Both the position numbers and the translations under genes were made by a program. This document shows, in pieces, positions 36,621 to 45,550 of a stretch of DNA of 64,000 nt. This DNA comes from Silicimonas sp. (GTDB lineage Bacteria; Pseudomonadota; Alphaproteobacteria; Rhodobacterales; Rhodobacteraceae). The stretch is from NCBI GenBank assembly GCA_022826205.1, contig JAJDVJ010000136.1:54533-118532 (forward strand), in the 5' to 3' direction. How positions within the stretch are numbered: position 1 is the first letter of the stretch; each line of letters begins with the position of its first letter. Below the pieces are notes generated by a model. The model was not told the DNA's origin. It saw only the letters and a list, made by a program, of their open reading frames with translations, and did not search any database.

Positions 36621-37177
36621 GACGCTTTCCTGACCTCTTCCTGAATCAGGTTGCGACCATTGTCCGGGAGTGGATCGTCGAGATCATTCTCGAATCCTTC
36701 ATGGCCCAGGTGCAGTACCTTTCGGTTCAAGGAATCGTCGTCTGCAACGGGCACTCCCGCCGTCTCGGACTCCTTGGGAACGACGAAACCAACGTCCGTC
36801 GCGGCTGCCACCTCATGGCTCACACCAGACTGGTGCCGAATCTCATTGGTACCTTGCCACGGCTCCCCGTCCAAAAAACGACTTGAAGTTCCATATGTAA
36901 CATGCTGATATAAAAAGACACTTGTGACGAATTCTGCAGTCTGGACTAGCATCGCCCGATGAACATCCGCGACACCGCGCCTTTCAGGTTCTGCAGACTC
37001 GATCATGCGGAGGCTTCGTCATCCGCAGAACGGCAGGCTTCGACCGGCAAGTGAAATTCCTGTGCGGACGTCCTGATCCGAATTGAAATCAGGCATGCGC
37101 CATCGGCGGTCCCGCCCCAATTTCCGGAATGGCGGCTCCCCTGTCCGCCGCCAAGCTGGACGGCCTGGCTACGCCCG
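36621..37177. other. Gene-poor stretch upstream of the tolC terminus
   Basis: Holds a 143-codon minus-strand frame (36575-37006) that has no recognisable family and overlaps the start of the membrane-protein gene. I do not support it as a gene. An AT-rich patch near 36890-36925 (CATATGTAACATGCTGATAT) may hold a promoter, but no convincing pair of hexamers was found. Confidence 0.4.
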
Positions 37178-38539
37178 CTACTCTTGACCGACGGCACGCA
37201 GGACACGGTCGAGCTTCTCTCCTTGTGGGCTGACGTATCGGGTAGGTGCGCCCTTTACCGCGTCATAATAGGCTTCCGGATCATAGATCGGAACGTCGAG
37301 GCCCAACGACTCGGCTGTGAGGACACCGATGGCATCCAGGACCTGATAAGCGGCAATGTGGCGATCTATTTCGACCGAAACACGGTTTGTCTGAGCGTCA
37401 AGGAGTTCCTGTTCCTGATCCAGCACCTCCAGCGATGCGCGTGCGCCCAAACGGAATTCTTCACGCACACCTTGCAATGCCAGTTGCGCCGCGCTGACCT
37501 GCTGCTCCGATGCCTCGATGCCTGCCTCTGCCACGGCAAGGCTGGAATAGGCGTTGCTCACCTGCTGGTCCACGATGAATCCTGTCGTATGGAGTTGCGC
37601 CCGCACTTGATCGCGCTGTGCCTGCGCCTTTCGCATCGCCGAAGGAATCGTGCCCCCCTGATAGATCGGACCGCTCAGCTGGATTCCGACACTGGCTGTC
37701 CCTTCCCCATCGTCGTTGAATTCCATTCCGGCTGTTCCAGAGATGGCTGGAAGCCTTCGGCGGGCGGCACGTTCGACGCCAATTTCCACGGCCTTTGCCT
37801 GGTGCTGAACCTGCCTGAGCTGGGGATTATGCTGACGCGCCACAGCACGCGCTTCTTCCTCGGAGGCAGGCACATTCGGAGGATCGGGGGGAGGCAACAG
37901 GGTTTCCGGGTAACTTCCAATAGTTGCCCTGTATTGTTCCCTGGCCCTTGCGAGATTGCCCTCCTCCACCGCAAGGCCGCTTCTTGCCGCAGCCAGCCGG
38001 GCCTCGGCGACCGATACGTCCGTTCGGCTCAACTCCCCCACTTCGAAACGGTCCCGAGTGGCGCGGAAATGCTCGGTCAACAGCTTCACGTTGTTCTTCC
38101 GAAGCTCGACAAAGGCTTCCGAACGGCGCACGCCAAGATAGGCCGTGACCGCGTTCAGCAGGACCGAGTTCTCCACGTCAACCAACGCGGCCCGGGTCGC
38201 CAAGACGGTCTCCTTCGCCGCATCGACTCCGAGCTGTCGTCGGTTGGCATCGTACAACTCCAGGCCAACCGACAGGGAGGCTGCAAGCGAAGTGCGGTCG
38301 TTTTGCATCCGATCCGAATAGTTCGCTCCAAGCGCATAATTCACTACAGGGCGGAGCGCCGCGACGGCCTGCGCCACGTCCTCGTCAGCGGCCCGAAGAA
38401 CAGCCCTGTTCTGCTCAATTAGTCCGCTAGTCCGATAAGCCATGGCCAAGGCGTCCGACAAGGTTTGCGCCATCAAGGGCTGCACCGTCAGCGCTGCGCC
38501 AATTGCCGCCAATCCCGCCTTTCTCCCCCAGACCAACAT
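37178..38539 (-). CDS. tolC: TolC-family outer membrane efflux channel
   Basis: Outer-membrane exit duct of tripartite efflux and type I secretion systems. About 453 residues. Signal peptide MLVWGRKAGLAAIGAALTV then QPLMAQ, cleaved near residue 25. Two repeated OEP halves follow: first with QNRAVLRAADEDVAQAVAALRP and VDVENSVLLNAVTAYLGVRRS, second with HNPQLRQVQHQAKAVEIGVERAARR and VSNAYSSLAVAEAGIEASEQQV. The ATG at 38539 gives a proper signal peptide. It sits 16 bases behind pcm on the same strand, a Rhodobacterales-type pairing. Confidence 0.93.
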   Translation of the reverse strand: MLVWGRKAGLAAIGAALTVQPLMAQTLSDALAMAYRTSGLIEQNRAVLRAADEDVAQAVAALRPVVNYALGANYSDRMQNDRTSLAASLSVGLELYDANRRQLGVDAAKETVLATRAALVDVENSVLLNAVTAYLGVRRSEAFVELRKNNVKLLTEHFRATRDRFEVGELSRTDVSVAEARLAAARSGLAVEEGNLARAREQYRATIGSYPETLLPPPDPPNVPASEEEARAVARQHNPQLRQVQHQAKAVEIGVERAARRRLPAISGTAGMEFNDDGEGTASVGIQLSGPIYQGGTIPSAMRKAQAQRDQVRAQLHTTGFIVDQQVSNAYSSLAVAEAGIEASEQQVSAAQLALQGVREEFRLGARASLEVLDQEQELLDAQTNRVSVEIDRHIAAYQVLDAIGVLTAESLGLDVPIYDPEAYYDAVKGAPTRYVSPQGEKLDRVLRAVGQE

Positions 38540-38555
38540 CTCGCGTCTCCAACTC

Positions 38556-39209
38556 CTACAGCGCGAACTCGCGCCGTTTCTCGAACCCCGGCAGAACCGG
38601 CGCTGTTGCATTGAAGGCAAACCGCCAGCTCACGCCTTGCCCGTCCTTGTAACCCACACGCGCCGTGCCGAGTGCGCCTTCCAGGAAAATCGCCACGATG
38701 CGACCGCCCACTTTAAGTTGGTCGATGAGGGCGTCCGGGATGTCCTGCACGGCACCCTCGATGAGCACCACGTCATATGGTCCGTGCTTCGAGGCACCGT
38801 CCACCAGGGCGCCATTTATTACGGCCACGTTGTCAGCCGATGCTTCGCTCAATGCGCGTTCCGCTTCGCGGGCCAGATCGGCATCTTCCTCCAACGCTAT
38901 CACGGCTTCGGCCATGCAAGCAGCCAGAGCCGACGAATATCCAAGCCCCGCCCCAACGTCGAGCACGAGTTCGTCAGGCTGGACGTCCGCAACCTGAAGC
39001 AGCTTTGCCATCGTTCGTGGAGCAAGCACCACACGCCCATGCCCCAGGCCTACATGCGTACCTGCGTATGCCGCATCCCTCTGCTCAGACGGCACGAACA
39101 ATTCGCGCGGAACCGAGAGCATGGCATCAAGGACCTGAAAGCTCGTGACATCCGAAGGGCGTACCTGCGTATCAACCATGGTTATGCGACGCTGAGCAAA
39201 TTCGGCCAT
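38556..39209 (-). CDS. pcm: Protein-L-isoaspartate O-methyltransferase family protein
   Basis: 217 residues. SAM-binding motif LVLDVGAGLGYSSALAA; N-terminal RRITMVDTQVRPSDVT and VPRELFVPSEQRDAAYA; GRVVLAPRTMAKLLQ, where this clade has a changed active-site loop. Such proteins repair isoaspartyl residues, but the alphaproteobacterial clade next to tolC lacks some canonical residues, so activity is not certain. The ATG at 39209 (MAEFAQRR) is the expected start. Confidence 0.88.
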   Translation of the reverse strand: MAEFAQRRITMVDTQVRPSDVTSFQVLDAMLSVPRELFVPSEQRDAAYAGTHVGLGHGRVVLAPRTMAKLLQVADVQPDELVLDVGAGLGYSSALAACMAEAVIALEEDADLAREAERALSEASADNVAVINGALVDGASKHGPYDVVLIEGAVQDIPDALIDQLKVGGRIVAIFLEGALGTARVGYKDGQGVSWRFAFNATAPVLPGFEKRREFAL

Positions 39210-39413
39210 GCAACACGCTCTTTCGTTTTGTGGCACAGCGTACTTTCAAGCACAGATGCAGGGGCTCGGCAAGGACTCCCTCAGAGCTACAGTCTGCACG
39301 CAGGGCAGGCGTCCGGTCCGCCTGCATGGGGGCGCTCGACATCCTGGACTGGCACGCAACGGGTTCGCGACTTGCGTTCGCGAGAAATACAGCCTACGTC
39401 GTTCGGACCCTGT

Positions 39414-39487
39414 GGCGAGTTGGCGGAGTGGTTACGCAGCGGATTGCAAATCCGTGTACACCGGTTCGATTCCGGTACTCGCCTCCA
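39414..39487 (+). tRNA. tRNA-Cys (anticodon GCA)
   Basis: Acceptor GGCGAGT pairs with ACTCGCC. The anticodon arm is GCGGA-TTGCAAA-TCCGT with anticodon GCA. T-arm CCGGTTCGATTCCGG. CCA is encoded at 39485-39487. Length is 74 nt. There is no integrase gene next to it and no repeated 3' end was seen, so it does not look like an active attachment site. Confidence 0.96.
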
Positions 39488-40328
39488 AGACCCGCTTGTT
39501 CAGTCCCAATCACCTCATGACCCTGACGGACGGCAGGTTGAACCTACATCAAACTGAATTGCGGACGTGTCTATTCGGTCGTGGAGTGACGCGTGTTGCT
39601 GGCAGCTTGAATTTCCCGCATTTTTGCCGGTGGCGCGTCAATTCTTGCGCCCGTGCGGACCTCCTTCCTGACCTCCGCTGAAGTCTGGAGCGTTTCCGCG
39701 AATTGCGTCTCGCAAATTGCGCTGGCTCGATCCTATCCTCCTCGGGATCGTTGGGCGGGGAACGGCAATTGCTCAGGAACCCACAAGTGCATCAAGACTT
39801 TCAGGAGGACGACCAAATCCTTGGTCGACAGTCCGAGGTCGGCTTGAACTCTCAATTGGATATTTGGAACAGCTTGGAAGCCTGCAACAGCAGCTTCACC
39901 GATTTTTGCATAGGCTAGTGAACCCGCGCCAAACCTGTTGCATTTTCGTTTGCCAGATTTGTTGGAACTCGCTTGCCAATGGCATGGTGGACGAATGTCA
40001 GACATGCCGCCCTTCGTAAGGATATCTTTTTGCATGCGCCAAACATGGTGCCTTTTCGCGCCATGACGGGCCAAAATTGAACTACGAGGCGCAATGGACA
40101 TGTCTTCATTGGCGATGTGTTGAGAAATTCTCATGAGTCCTTGAATCTGATATACAATTCTGCATCGAACTCACAGAACTATATGCAACGGCATCTCGAA
40201 ATTGGACTATAATGCCCGCTGAGTGAAAGTGTGCATGCCCAAGTGCGTCTGTGACGAGTTTCGCGAAGCGTGGACGCACGGTTGCCAGACAACACGCAGG
40301 GCGCGATGATTGGTTCAGATGCGCGAAT
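39488..40328. other. Gene-free, AT-richer stretch after tRNA-Cys
   Basis: About 840 bases. The part from 39650 to 40220 is clearly lower in GC than the flanks. Short frames exist on both strands (39717-40019 plus, 39733-40134 minus) but none has recognisable similarity or a good ribosome-binding site. A perfect -10 hexamer TATAAT occurs at 40208-40213, without a good -35 at the usual distance. It probably represents decayed foreign DNA downstream of a tRNA. Confidence 0.45.
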
Positions 40329-42764
40329 TCAGCTCCGCAACCTTGCGAACTCCGGATCGTAAGGCCCGTGCGGAATGACCGTTGCGCCGATCAACTCCCC
40401 GCAAAGGTCAAGCTGCAATTCGCTACCTTCCCTGGCAACATCGTGATCGACAAAGGCGTAGGCCAGATTGAGGCCAAGACGGTGGCCCCATTCACCGGAT
40501 GTCACCGTGCCTGACACCTGATCGCCCTTCATGAGAGATGCTCCGCCTTGCGCTGGCGCATGGGTGGCGTGCACCTCCAGTGTCACCAATCGTGTGTTGG
40601 GCGATGTTCTGGATCGTTCAACCAGGCTGTTCTTGCCAATGAATTCGGCCTTCTCCAATCGCACGAATCTCTCAAGGCCGGTCTCGAACGGGTCGAATTC
40701 CGTGAGTATGTCGGACTTCCAGTGCAGGAACCCCTTTTCCATGCGCATGGAATCGATTGCGCGTGCGCCAAAGAGTTTCATCGCAAATACCTCCCCCGCG
40801 TCGCGCAGCGCCAGGTACGCTGCATGAAGCGAAGGATTCGGCACGTGGATTTCGTAAGCCAGTTCGCCCGAGAAACTGATGCTGAAGACTGTCGCCGGTG
40901 CAATGCCAATGAAACATTCCCGCACGCTCAGCCATGGAAACGCATCAACTGACCAGTCGCCTCGAGCACAAGCAGACAAGACGCTGCGCGCATTCGGACC
41001 GGCAAGAACCAAAATGGTCTGTTCGCTCGTCAGATTTCGGATCTGCACATCTTCAGCCGCACGAATGTGCGCCTTGAGCCAGTCCATGTCGTGGAGTTCG
41101 GCCGCTGCAGCCGAACCGTACCATACACGTGCGGGACCGCGGTCGCTCGCAGGGATGTTCGCAATGGTGGCCTCGCACTTGAGCATCCCATGATGGTTGA
41201 GGAGATATCCAAGGCCCACACGGCCGGGCCGCTGCGTGACGGCGCCGCAGATCATCCTGTCGAGAAACGCATGTGCATCGGTCCCGGTGATTTCAAACCG
41301 GTTGAAGCCGTTAACCTCCGTCAGCCCGACATTCGTCTGCACGTTCCTGACTTCGGCGCCGACAAGATCGAAGGTCTCGTCAAAATTGAAACTCAGAGTC
41401 GGATGAAACTCCGCATCCGGCTTCATGTAGTCCAACCTCTCCCAGCCATTGACCACGGTGAACTCCGCCCCTTCGGAGGCCAGCACCGTCGTCAGTGGCG
41501 TCGTTTTGGCCGGCCTGCCAGCGGGCCGGTGCTCGTGCGGAAAATGAAACCGAAACTCGTTCTGGTAGTCCTCTATCGCCTTGAGCGACGTGAGTTCCAC
41601 GTTTGCGTGGTACGAGAACCGCCTCGGGTCAATGACCCAGGTGTCGTAGCAGGCTTCACCGTGAACAATCTGCTGGGCCAACAGCCAGCCATGCCCGCCG
41701 CCTTCGCCCAATCCGGCCCGAAGGCCGATGATGCAAAACGCGTTGCGCTTGCCCGGGACTGGACCCACGAGCGGCGCACCGTCCATGGAGTATGTAATGG
41801 GGCCGTTTATGATGGTGTGGATGCCGACTTCGGCCAAAGCCGGCATGCGGGCAAAGGCGCCCTCCAGGACGTCGGCAACGCGATCAAGATCATCCGGGCA
41901 GAGTGCGTTCGCAAAATTTGGATCGATGCCGTCGAGCCCCCAAGTCTTGCAGTCCTGTTCGTAGAATCCCACCAGGAGCCCGTTCTTTTCCTGGCGGCAG
42001 TAGTAGTCGCTGATCGGGCAGCGAAGGAGCGGCATGCGATGCCCGGCATCCCGGATCGCCGGAATGTCCTCGGTCAGGAAGTACTGGTGCTCCATTGCAG
42101 CGACGGGATGGTGGACGCCCATCATGGCACCAACCTCGTTCACGCGATAGCCGCAGGCGTTCACCACCACATCGCAGTCGATGTCGCCGTGTTCCGTGTG
42201 AACGGTCCAGGTGTCGTCAAGCTTCTGCGTCAAACCGATGACTGGCGTGTTGCGATGGACTTCGGCGCCGGCACTGCGTGCCCGACGAGCCAGGGCTTGG
42301 CAGAGCTGGGCCGGATCAATGTCGCCATCGAGCGGGTCCCACAGGCCTCCCAAGAGGTTGTGCGTGGAAATAAGGGGGTGTCGGCGCGCGCACTCTTCGG
42401 CGTCGATCACTTCGAAATGCACGTCCATGCCACGCGCCATCGAGGCGAAATGGCGATATCCCTGCATCTGAGCCTCGGTGTTGGCCAGGCGAATGCCACC
42501 GTCGCCGTAGTGGTAGTTGATCGGATAGTCGGGATCCTCCGCCAATTCCTTGTAGAGCCGGATGGAGTGCGACTTGAGCCCCACCATTGTCTGGTTCATC
42601 CCGAAATTCGTCACCTGCGCGGCGGAGTGCCAAGTGGTGCCGGATGTCAGTTCGTCGCGTTCTACGAGAACCACGTCGCTCCAGCCCTCTTGCGTCAGGT
42701 GGTAGAGCGTCGAGACACCTGCAATTCCTCCGCCGATCACGACAGCTTTGGTCCGCGATTTCAT
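40329..42764 (-). CDS. FAD-dependent oxidoreductase with GcvT-like domain (dimethylglycine/sarcosine dehydrogenase family)
   Basis: 811 residues. N-terminal DAO domain with FAD motif VVIGGGIAGVSTLYHL (about 8-23) and SGTTWHSAAQV, where H46 is the position of covalent FAD attachment in dimethylglycine dehydrogenase. The FAO_M linker follows, then a folate-binding GCV_T domain (about 440-720, with FEITGTDAHAFLDRMICG) and GCV_T_C. The family oxidatively demethylates N-methyl amines, passing formaldehyde to tetrahydrofolate. ATG 42764 has AGGAGGT upstream. It lies downstream of the DmdA-like gene on the same strand. The exact substrate is not known. Confidence 0.9.
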   Translation of the reverse strand: MKSRTKAVVIGGGIAGVSTLYHLTQEGWSDVVLVERDELTSGTTWHSAAQVTNFGMNQTMVGLKSHSIRLYKELAEDPDYPINYHYGDGGIRLANTEAQMQGYRHFASMARGMDVHFEVIDAEECARRHPLISTHNLLGGLWDPLDGDIDPAQLCQALARRARSAGAEVHRNTPVIGLTQKLDDTWTVHTEHGDIDCDVVVNACGYRVNEVGAMMGVHHPVAAMEHQYFLTEDIPAIRDAGHRMPLLRCPISDYYCRQEKNGLLVGFYEQDCKTWGLDGIDPNFANALCPDDLDRVADVLEGAFARMPALAEVGIHTIINGPITYSMDGAPLVGPVPGKRNAFCIIGLRAGLGEGGGHGWLLAQQIVHGEACYDTWVIDPRRFSYHANVELTSLKAIEDYQNEFRFHFPHEHRPAGRPAKTTPLTTVLASEGAEFTVVNGWERLDYMKPDAEFHPTLSFNFDETFDLVGAEVRNVQTNVGLTEVNGFNRFEITGTDAHAFLDRMICGAVTQRPGRVGLGYLLNHHGMLKCEATIANIPASDRGPARVWYGSAAAAELHDMDWLKAHIRAAEDVQIRNLTSEQTILVLAGPNARSVLSACARGDWSVDAFPWLSVRECFIGIAPATVFSISFSGELAYEIHVPNPSLHAAYLALRDAGEVFAMKLFGARAIDSMRMEKGFLHWKSDILTEFDPFETGLERFVRLEKAEFIGKNSLVERSRTSPNTRLVTLEVHATHAPAQGGASLMKGDQVSGTVTSGEWGHRLGLNLAYAFVDHDVAREGSELQLDLCGELIGATVIPHGPYDPEFARLRS

Positions 42765-42875
42765 GGGCTTGACCTCCTTTGGCACACGTTCCCGATCGAT
42801 GGATCGAATGCAAGATTGCAACGGAACAGGTCATCAACGCGCCCGAACGTGAGTCGCAGCGCACAGCCAGTGACG

Positions 42876-42894
42876 CACGCTCCGCAAGAGCGTG
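42876..42894 (-). repeat. Intercistronic hairpin between DmdA-like and DMGDH-like genes
   Basis: CACGCTC, loop CGCAA, GAGCGTG: a seven-base perfect stem in the 198-base gap. No T-run follows in the direction of transcription. It could be an mRNA processing or attenuation element between two cotranscribed genes. Confidence 0.35.
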
Positions 42895-42962
42895 ACAACA
42901 GCCCATCGGACATTCGAGTGCCCTCGAAGGGCGTGGAACTGCTCTTGGAACGCATCTCCTGC

Positions 42963-44069
42963 CTACTTGGGGAAGGGAAGATCACAGATCGTGCCCGCGT
43001 CCCGCTTGCCGTTTCGGAGGACCTCCACCCTGTCCCCGACATGAACATCGGTCGAAACCAGCACGAAACCGATCATGGTCCGTCGGCGAAACGACCAGAC
43101 GCCGTTCGTCATGTGGCCGACCTTGCTGCCGTCCTTATGGACTTCGTACCAGACGGGATGGCCGGGATGGCGTGGTTGATTGTCGAGAACCACTCCCAAC
43201 AGTTGCCGCGTCGCGCCTTCTGAGTTGATCGCGCGCAGCGCCTTTATTCCAATCACGTCATCATCGAGATCGAGATCCACGTACTTGCCCAACCGCACCT
43301 CGAATGGATTGGTCAAGTCGTCGGTGTCGCCTCCGAACGACAATAGCCCGCCCTCTATGCGTTCTGTCGGGTAAGGGTAGCCAGGTCCGATGCCCCACGG
43401 CAGACCCGCCTCGCGCACGATGTTCCAAAGATCGACGCCGCGAGCTCCATCCATCAGGTAGAATTCGAACCCGCCTTGCGTGGAATAGCCGGAGCGCGCC
43501 AGTATCAAGGGAATTCCGTCTATCTCTGCATCGGCGAACCAGAAGAACCTTATCTCCCGCACCCAATCGCCAAAGATTGCCGCCACCACGTCCTCGGCCT
43601 TCGGGCCCTGGACAGCCATCGGCGAGACTTCGGGCTCATTGATGTCGACACGGAGTCCGCGTTCACTTGCAATCGCGCGCACCCACATCAGGACGTTGTT
43701 GTCCGCGATCGACAGCCAGAAATGTTCCTCCGCCAGCTTCAGGACCACGGGATCGTTGATCAATACGCCCCGATGATCACACATCGGGATGTACATGCCT
43801 TGATTGACTGAGATGCTCGACAAGTCACGCACCGACACGATCTGAACGAGACGCGCGGCGTCTGACCCCCTGATCTCCACTTGCCGCTGAACGGCGACGT
43901 CCCACTGGCTGGCAGCGTTCATCAGGCGTTCGTATTCTGCATCCGGGTCACCGTACGAAACAGGCATCAGCATCCTGTTGTAAGGCGAAAAGGCGGTCAC
44001 GCCGTCCTTCACGGTCGCCTCGTAGTATGGCGAAACGCGAAGCCGCGTGTTGGGGCCGATTTCAGCCAT
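42963..44069 (-). CDS. DmdA-like aminomethyltransferase (GcvT family)
   Basis: 368 residues. It resembles dimethylsulfoniopropionate demethylase DmdA along its length: YNRMLMPV, WDVAVQRQVEIRG, LVQIVSVRDLSS, GMYIPMCDHRGVLINDP, AVQGPKAEDV, ARSGYSTQGGFE and ERIEGGLLSFGGD all have close counterparts in that family. DmdA moves a methyl group from DMSP to tetrahydrofolate. Several positions differ from marine DmdA (NR for NH in the YN-MLxP motif, for example), so this may be a paralogue acting on another methylated compound. The neighbouring DMGDH-like gene also carries a folate domain. Confidence 0.8.
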   Translation of the reverse strand: MAEIGPNTRLRVSPYYEATVKDGVTAFSPYNRMLMPVSYGDPDAEYERLMNAASQWDVAVQRQVEIRGSDAARLVQIVSVRDLSSISVNQGMYIPMCDHRGVLINDPVVLKLAEEHFWLSIADNNVLMWVRAIASERGLRVDINEPEVSPMAVQGPKAEDVVAAIFGDWVREIRFFWFADAEIDGIPLILARSGYSTQGGFEFYLMDGARGVDLWNIVREAGLPWGIGPGYPYPTERIEGGLLSFGGDTDDLTNPFEVRLGKYVDLDLDDDVIGIKALRAINSEGATRQLLGVVLDNQPRHPGHPVWYEVHKDGSKVGHMTNGVWSFRRRTMIGFVLVSTDVHVGDRVEVLRNGKRDAGTICDLPFPK

Positions 44070-44566
44070 CTGTTGTCACCCTTCCCATCCCAGGCGCAAG
44101 TGATCGAATTTGCTCAAGTTCCCTGCGCCGATCTTTCGTCGAGGTCCTTCCCATGCAATGCGGCGGTCCCGACGATCTTCGACAGGACTTGCCGCTCAAG
44201 AAAGCCCAGACATGCCAATGTTGCTTCCTGCCGATTCTTCAAGTCCTTCGCAATCCGTTCGTTCAGGGTCCGCCCTAAGTGCCCTGATGCAGATTTCCAC
44301 GCCCGGCTTGACGGACCAATGATGCAAAAATGCCGCACGCGAAATGAATGTGCAGGTTCGCTCTTCACCTCGACCAGCGGAAAAGTTAACGGCATCGGCG
44401 TAGTGTTCATGCACAGCTTGCAACGCTGCCGCTTTCACTGCCCCCGCCCCTTCCCTGGCCCAAACACTCCGCGTTGCGGGAAATGCCGACGTCGTTCGTA
44501 AGGGGCTGCGTTCCTCTCGCAAAAATCCGACGCCGGCCGCGCGGGTCAACCCATAGGAGAGCACAG
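44070..44566. other. Gene-poor region upstream of the DmdA-like gene
   Basis: About 500 bases. A 98-codon minus-strand frame (44114-44410, MNTTPMPLTFPLVEV...) lacks a ribosome-binding site and known relatives and is not supported. Probably holds the promoter of the DmdA-like operon and of the phosphoesterase, but no clear hexamers are visible. Confidence 0.4.
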
Positions 44567-45136
44567 ATGGCGCACTGGTACACGGCCGATCTTCACTTCG
44601 GCCACGGAAACATCATTCGGCTCTGCAACCGGCCGTTTCGCGACGCCGACCAAATGGACGCGATCCTGATGGAGAACCTCAAGTGTTGCGTGGGACGGGG
44701 CGACCATCTCTGGATCGTCGGCGACTTTGCGTTCGGCAGAAGGTCGAAAGACACGGTCTGGTTGCGCGAGCTCTTCGACCAGTTGCCGGGTGCACGCAAG
44801 CACCTGCTCATCGGCAATCACGACAATGTCCATACCCAGGCACTGCCATGGGACAGCCTGTCGCATCTGGTCGAGCTCAAGGATGGCCCCAAGAACAGCC
44901 GGGCAAACACGTTGTGCCACTACCCCATGGTGACGTGGAACCATTCCCGGCGCGGCGCGTTGCAGCTCTTTGGCCATGTCCATGACAATTGGGCTGGCAC
45001 ACGGAACTCGATCAACGTCGGCGTCGACCTCTGGGATTTCATGCCCGTGCGAATCGAAGAGGTTCGGGAGCGCGCGAAGGAGCTCCCGGTGAACTCGCAC
45101 TGGGATGACGCGGAACCGGGAGCAGACTTGGGGTAG
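44567..45136 (+). CDS. Calcineurin-like metallophosphoesterase
   Basis: 189 residues. Metal-binding motifs in order: ADLHFGHGNI (D-x-H), WIVGDFAFG (GD), LLIGNHDN (GNHD), CHYPMVTWNH and FGHVHDN (GH-x-H). Two-metal phosphoesterase of the small single-domain type; substrates in the family range from nucleotides to phosphoproteins and none can be assigned here. ATG 44567 is preceded by AGGAGA. It stands alone on its strand. Confidence 0.9.
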   Translation: MAHWYTADLHFGHGNIIRLCNRPFRDADQMDAILMENLKCCVGRGDHLWIVGDFAFGRRSKDTVWLRELFDQLPGARKHLLIGNHDNVHTQALPWDSLSHLVELKDGPKNSRANTLCHYPMVTWNHSRRGALQLFGHVHDNWAGTRNSINVGVDLWDFMPVRIEEVRERAKELPVNSHWDDAEPGADLG

Positions 45137-45550
45137 ATGGCCCCGGCAGTTTCCGGCGTGCCCGAAGACCGCCAAAGACATAGCAGAGAAACGCAGGCCG
45201 CCGCCCTTGGGCGATGTCCCCGCCAATCTTGTCGGTCGTCGGTTGGGAGGCGGTCTGCGCAGCACGCATTGCACGGCACCAACAGTCGGGGCAGGAGTGC
45301 ATCCGCGTCCGTCGGTGCTCGCCAAGGCGCCGGGCGATCAATGGCCCCTGATCGCGCCGCGTTGGCAGACCGTCCGTGACGCTGTCGACGTCCATTCTTG
45401 TTGGATGCTGTCGCCTCGCGCAGTGTGGCAGCGCAACTCGAAGTGGCACGCGACGTGACTACCAGAACACGATGCCTCGTCTCTGTCGAAGTGCGGCATG
45501 TTGCGTCGGTGAAATTCTGTTGGCGGCAAGCAGGGAGCTCCCGTTGGCCT
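45137..45550. other. Gene-free stretch between phosphoesterase and sulfatase
   Basis: About 410 bases in the convergent gap. Overlapping frames on both strands have no recognisable similarity. No terminator hairpin with a T-run was seen. Confidence 0.4.

Noticed and set aside
36575..37006. 143-codon minus-strand frame
   Set aside because: No recognisable family, no ribosome-binding site, and it overlaps the start of a better-supported membrane-protein gene.
39414..39487. tRNA-Cys as an active attachment site
   Set aside because: No integrase gene nearby and no repeated copy of the tRNA 3' end was found downstream.
39733..40134. 133-codon minus-strand frame and an overlapping plus-strand frame with C-x2-C pairs
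   Set aside because: Both lie in an AT-rich decayed region, overlap each other and have no known relatives or ribosome-binding sites.
44114..44410. 98-codon minus-strand frame upstream of the DmdA-like gene
   Set aside because: No ribosome-binding site and no recognisable motif, though it is on the same strand as the following genes.
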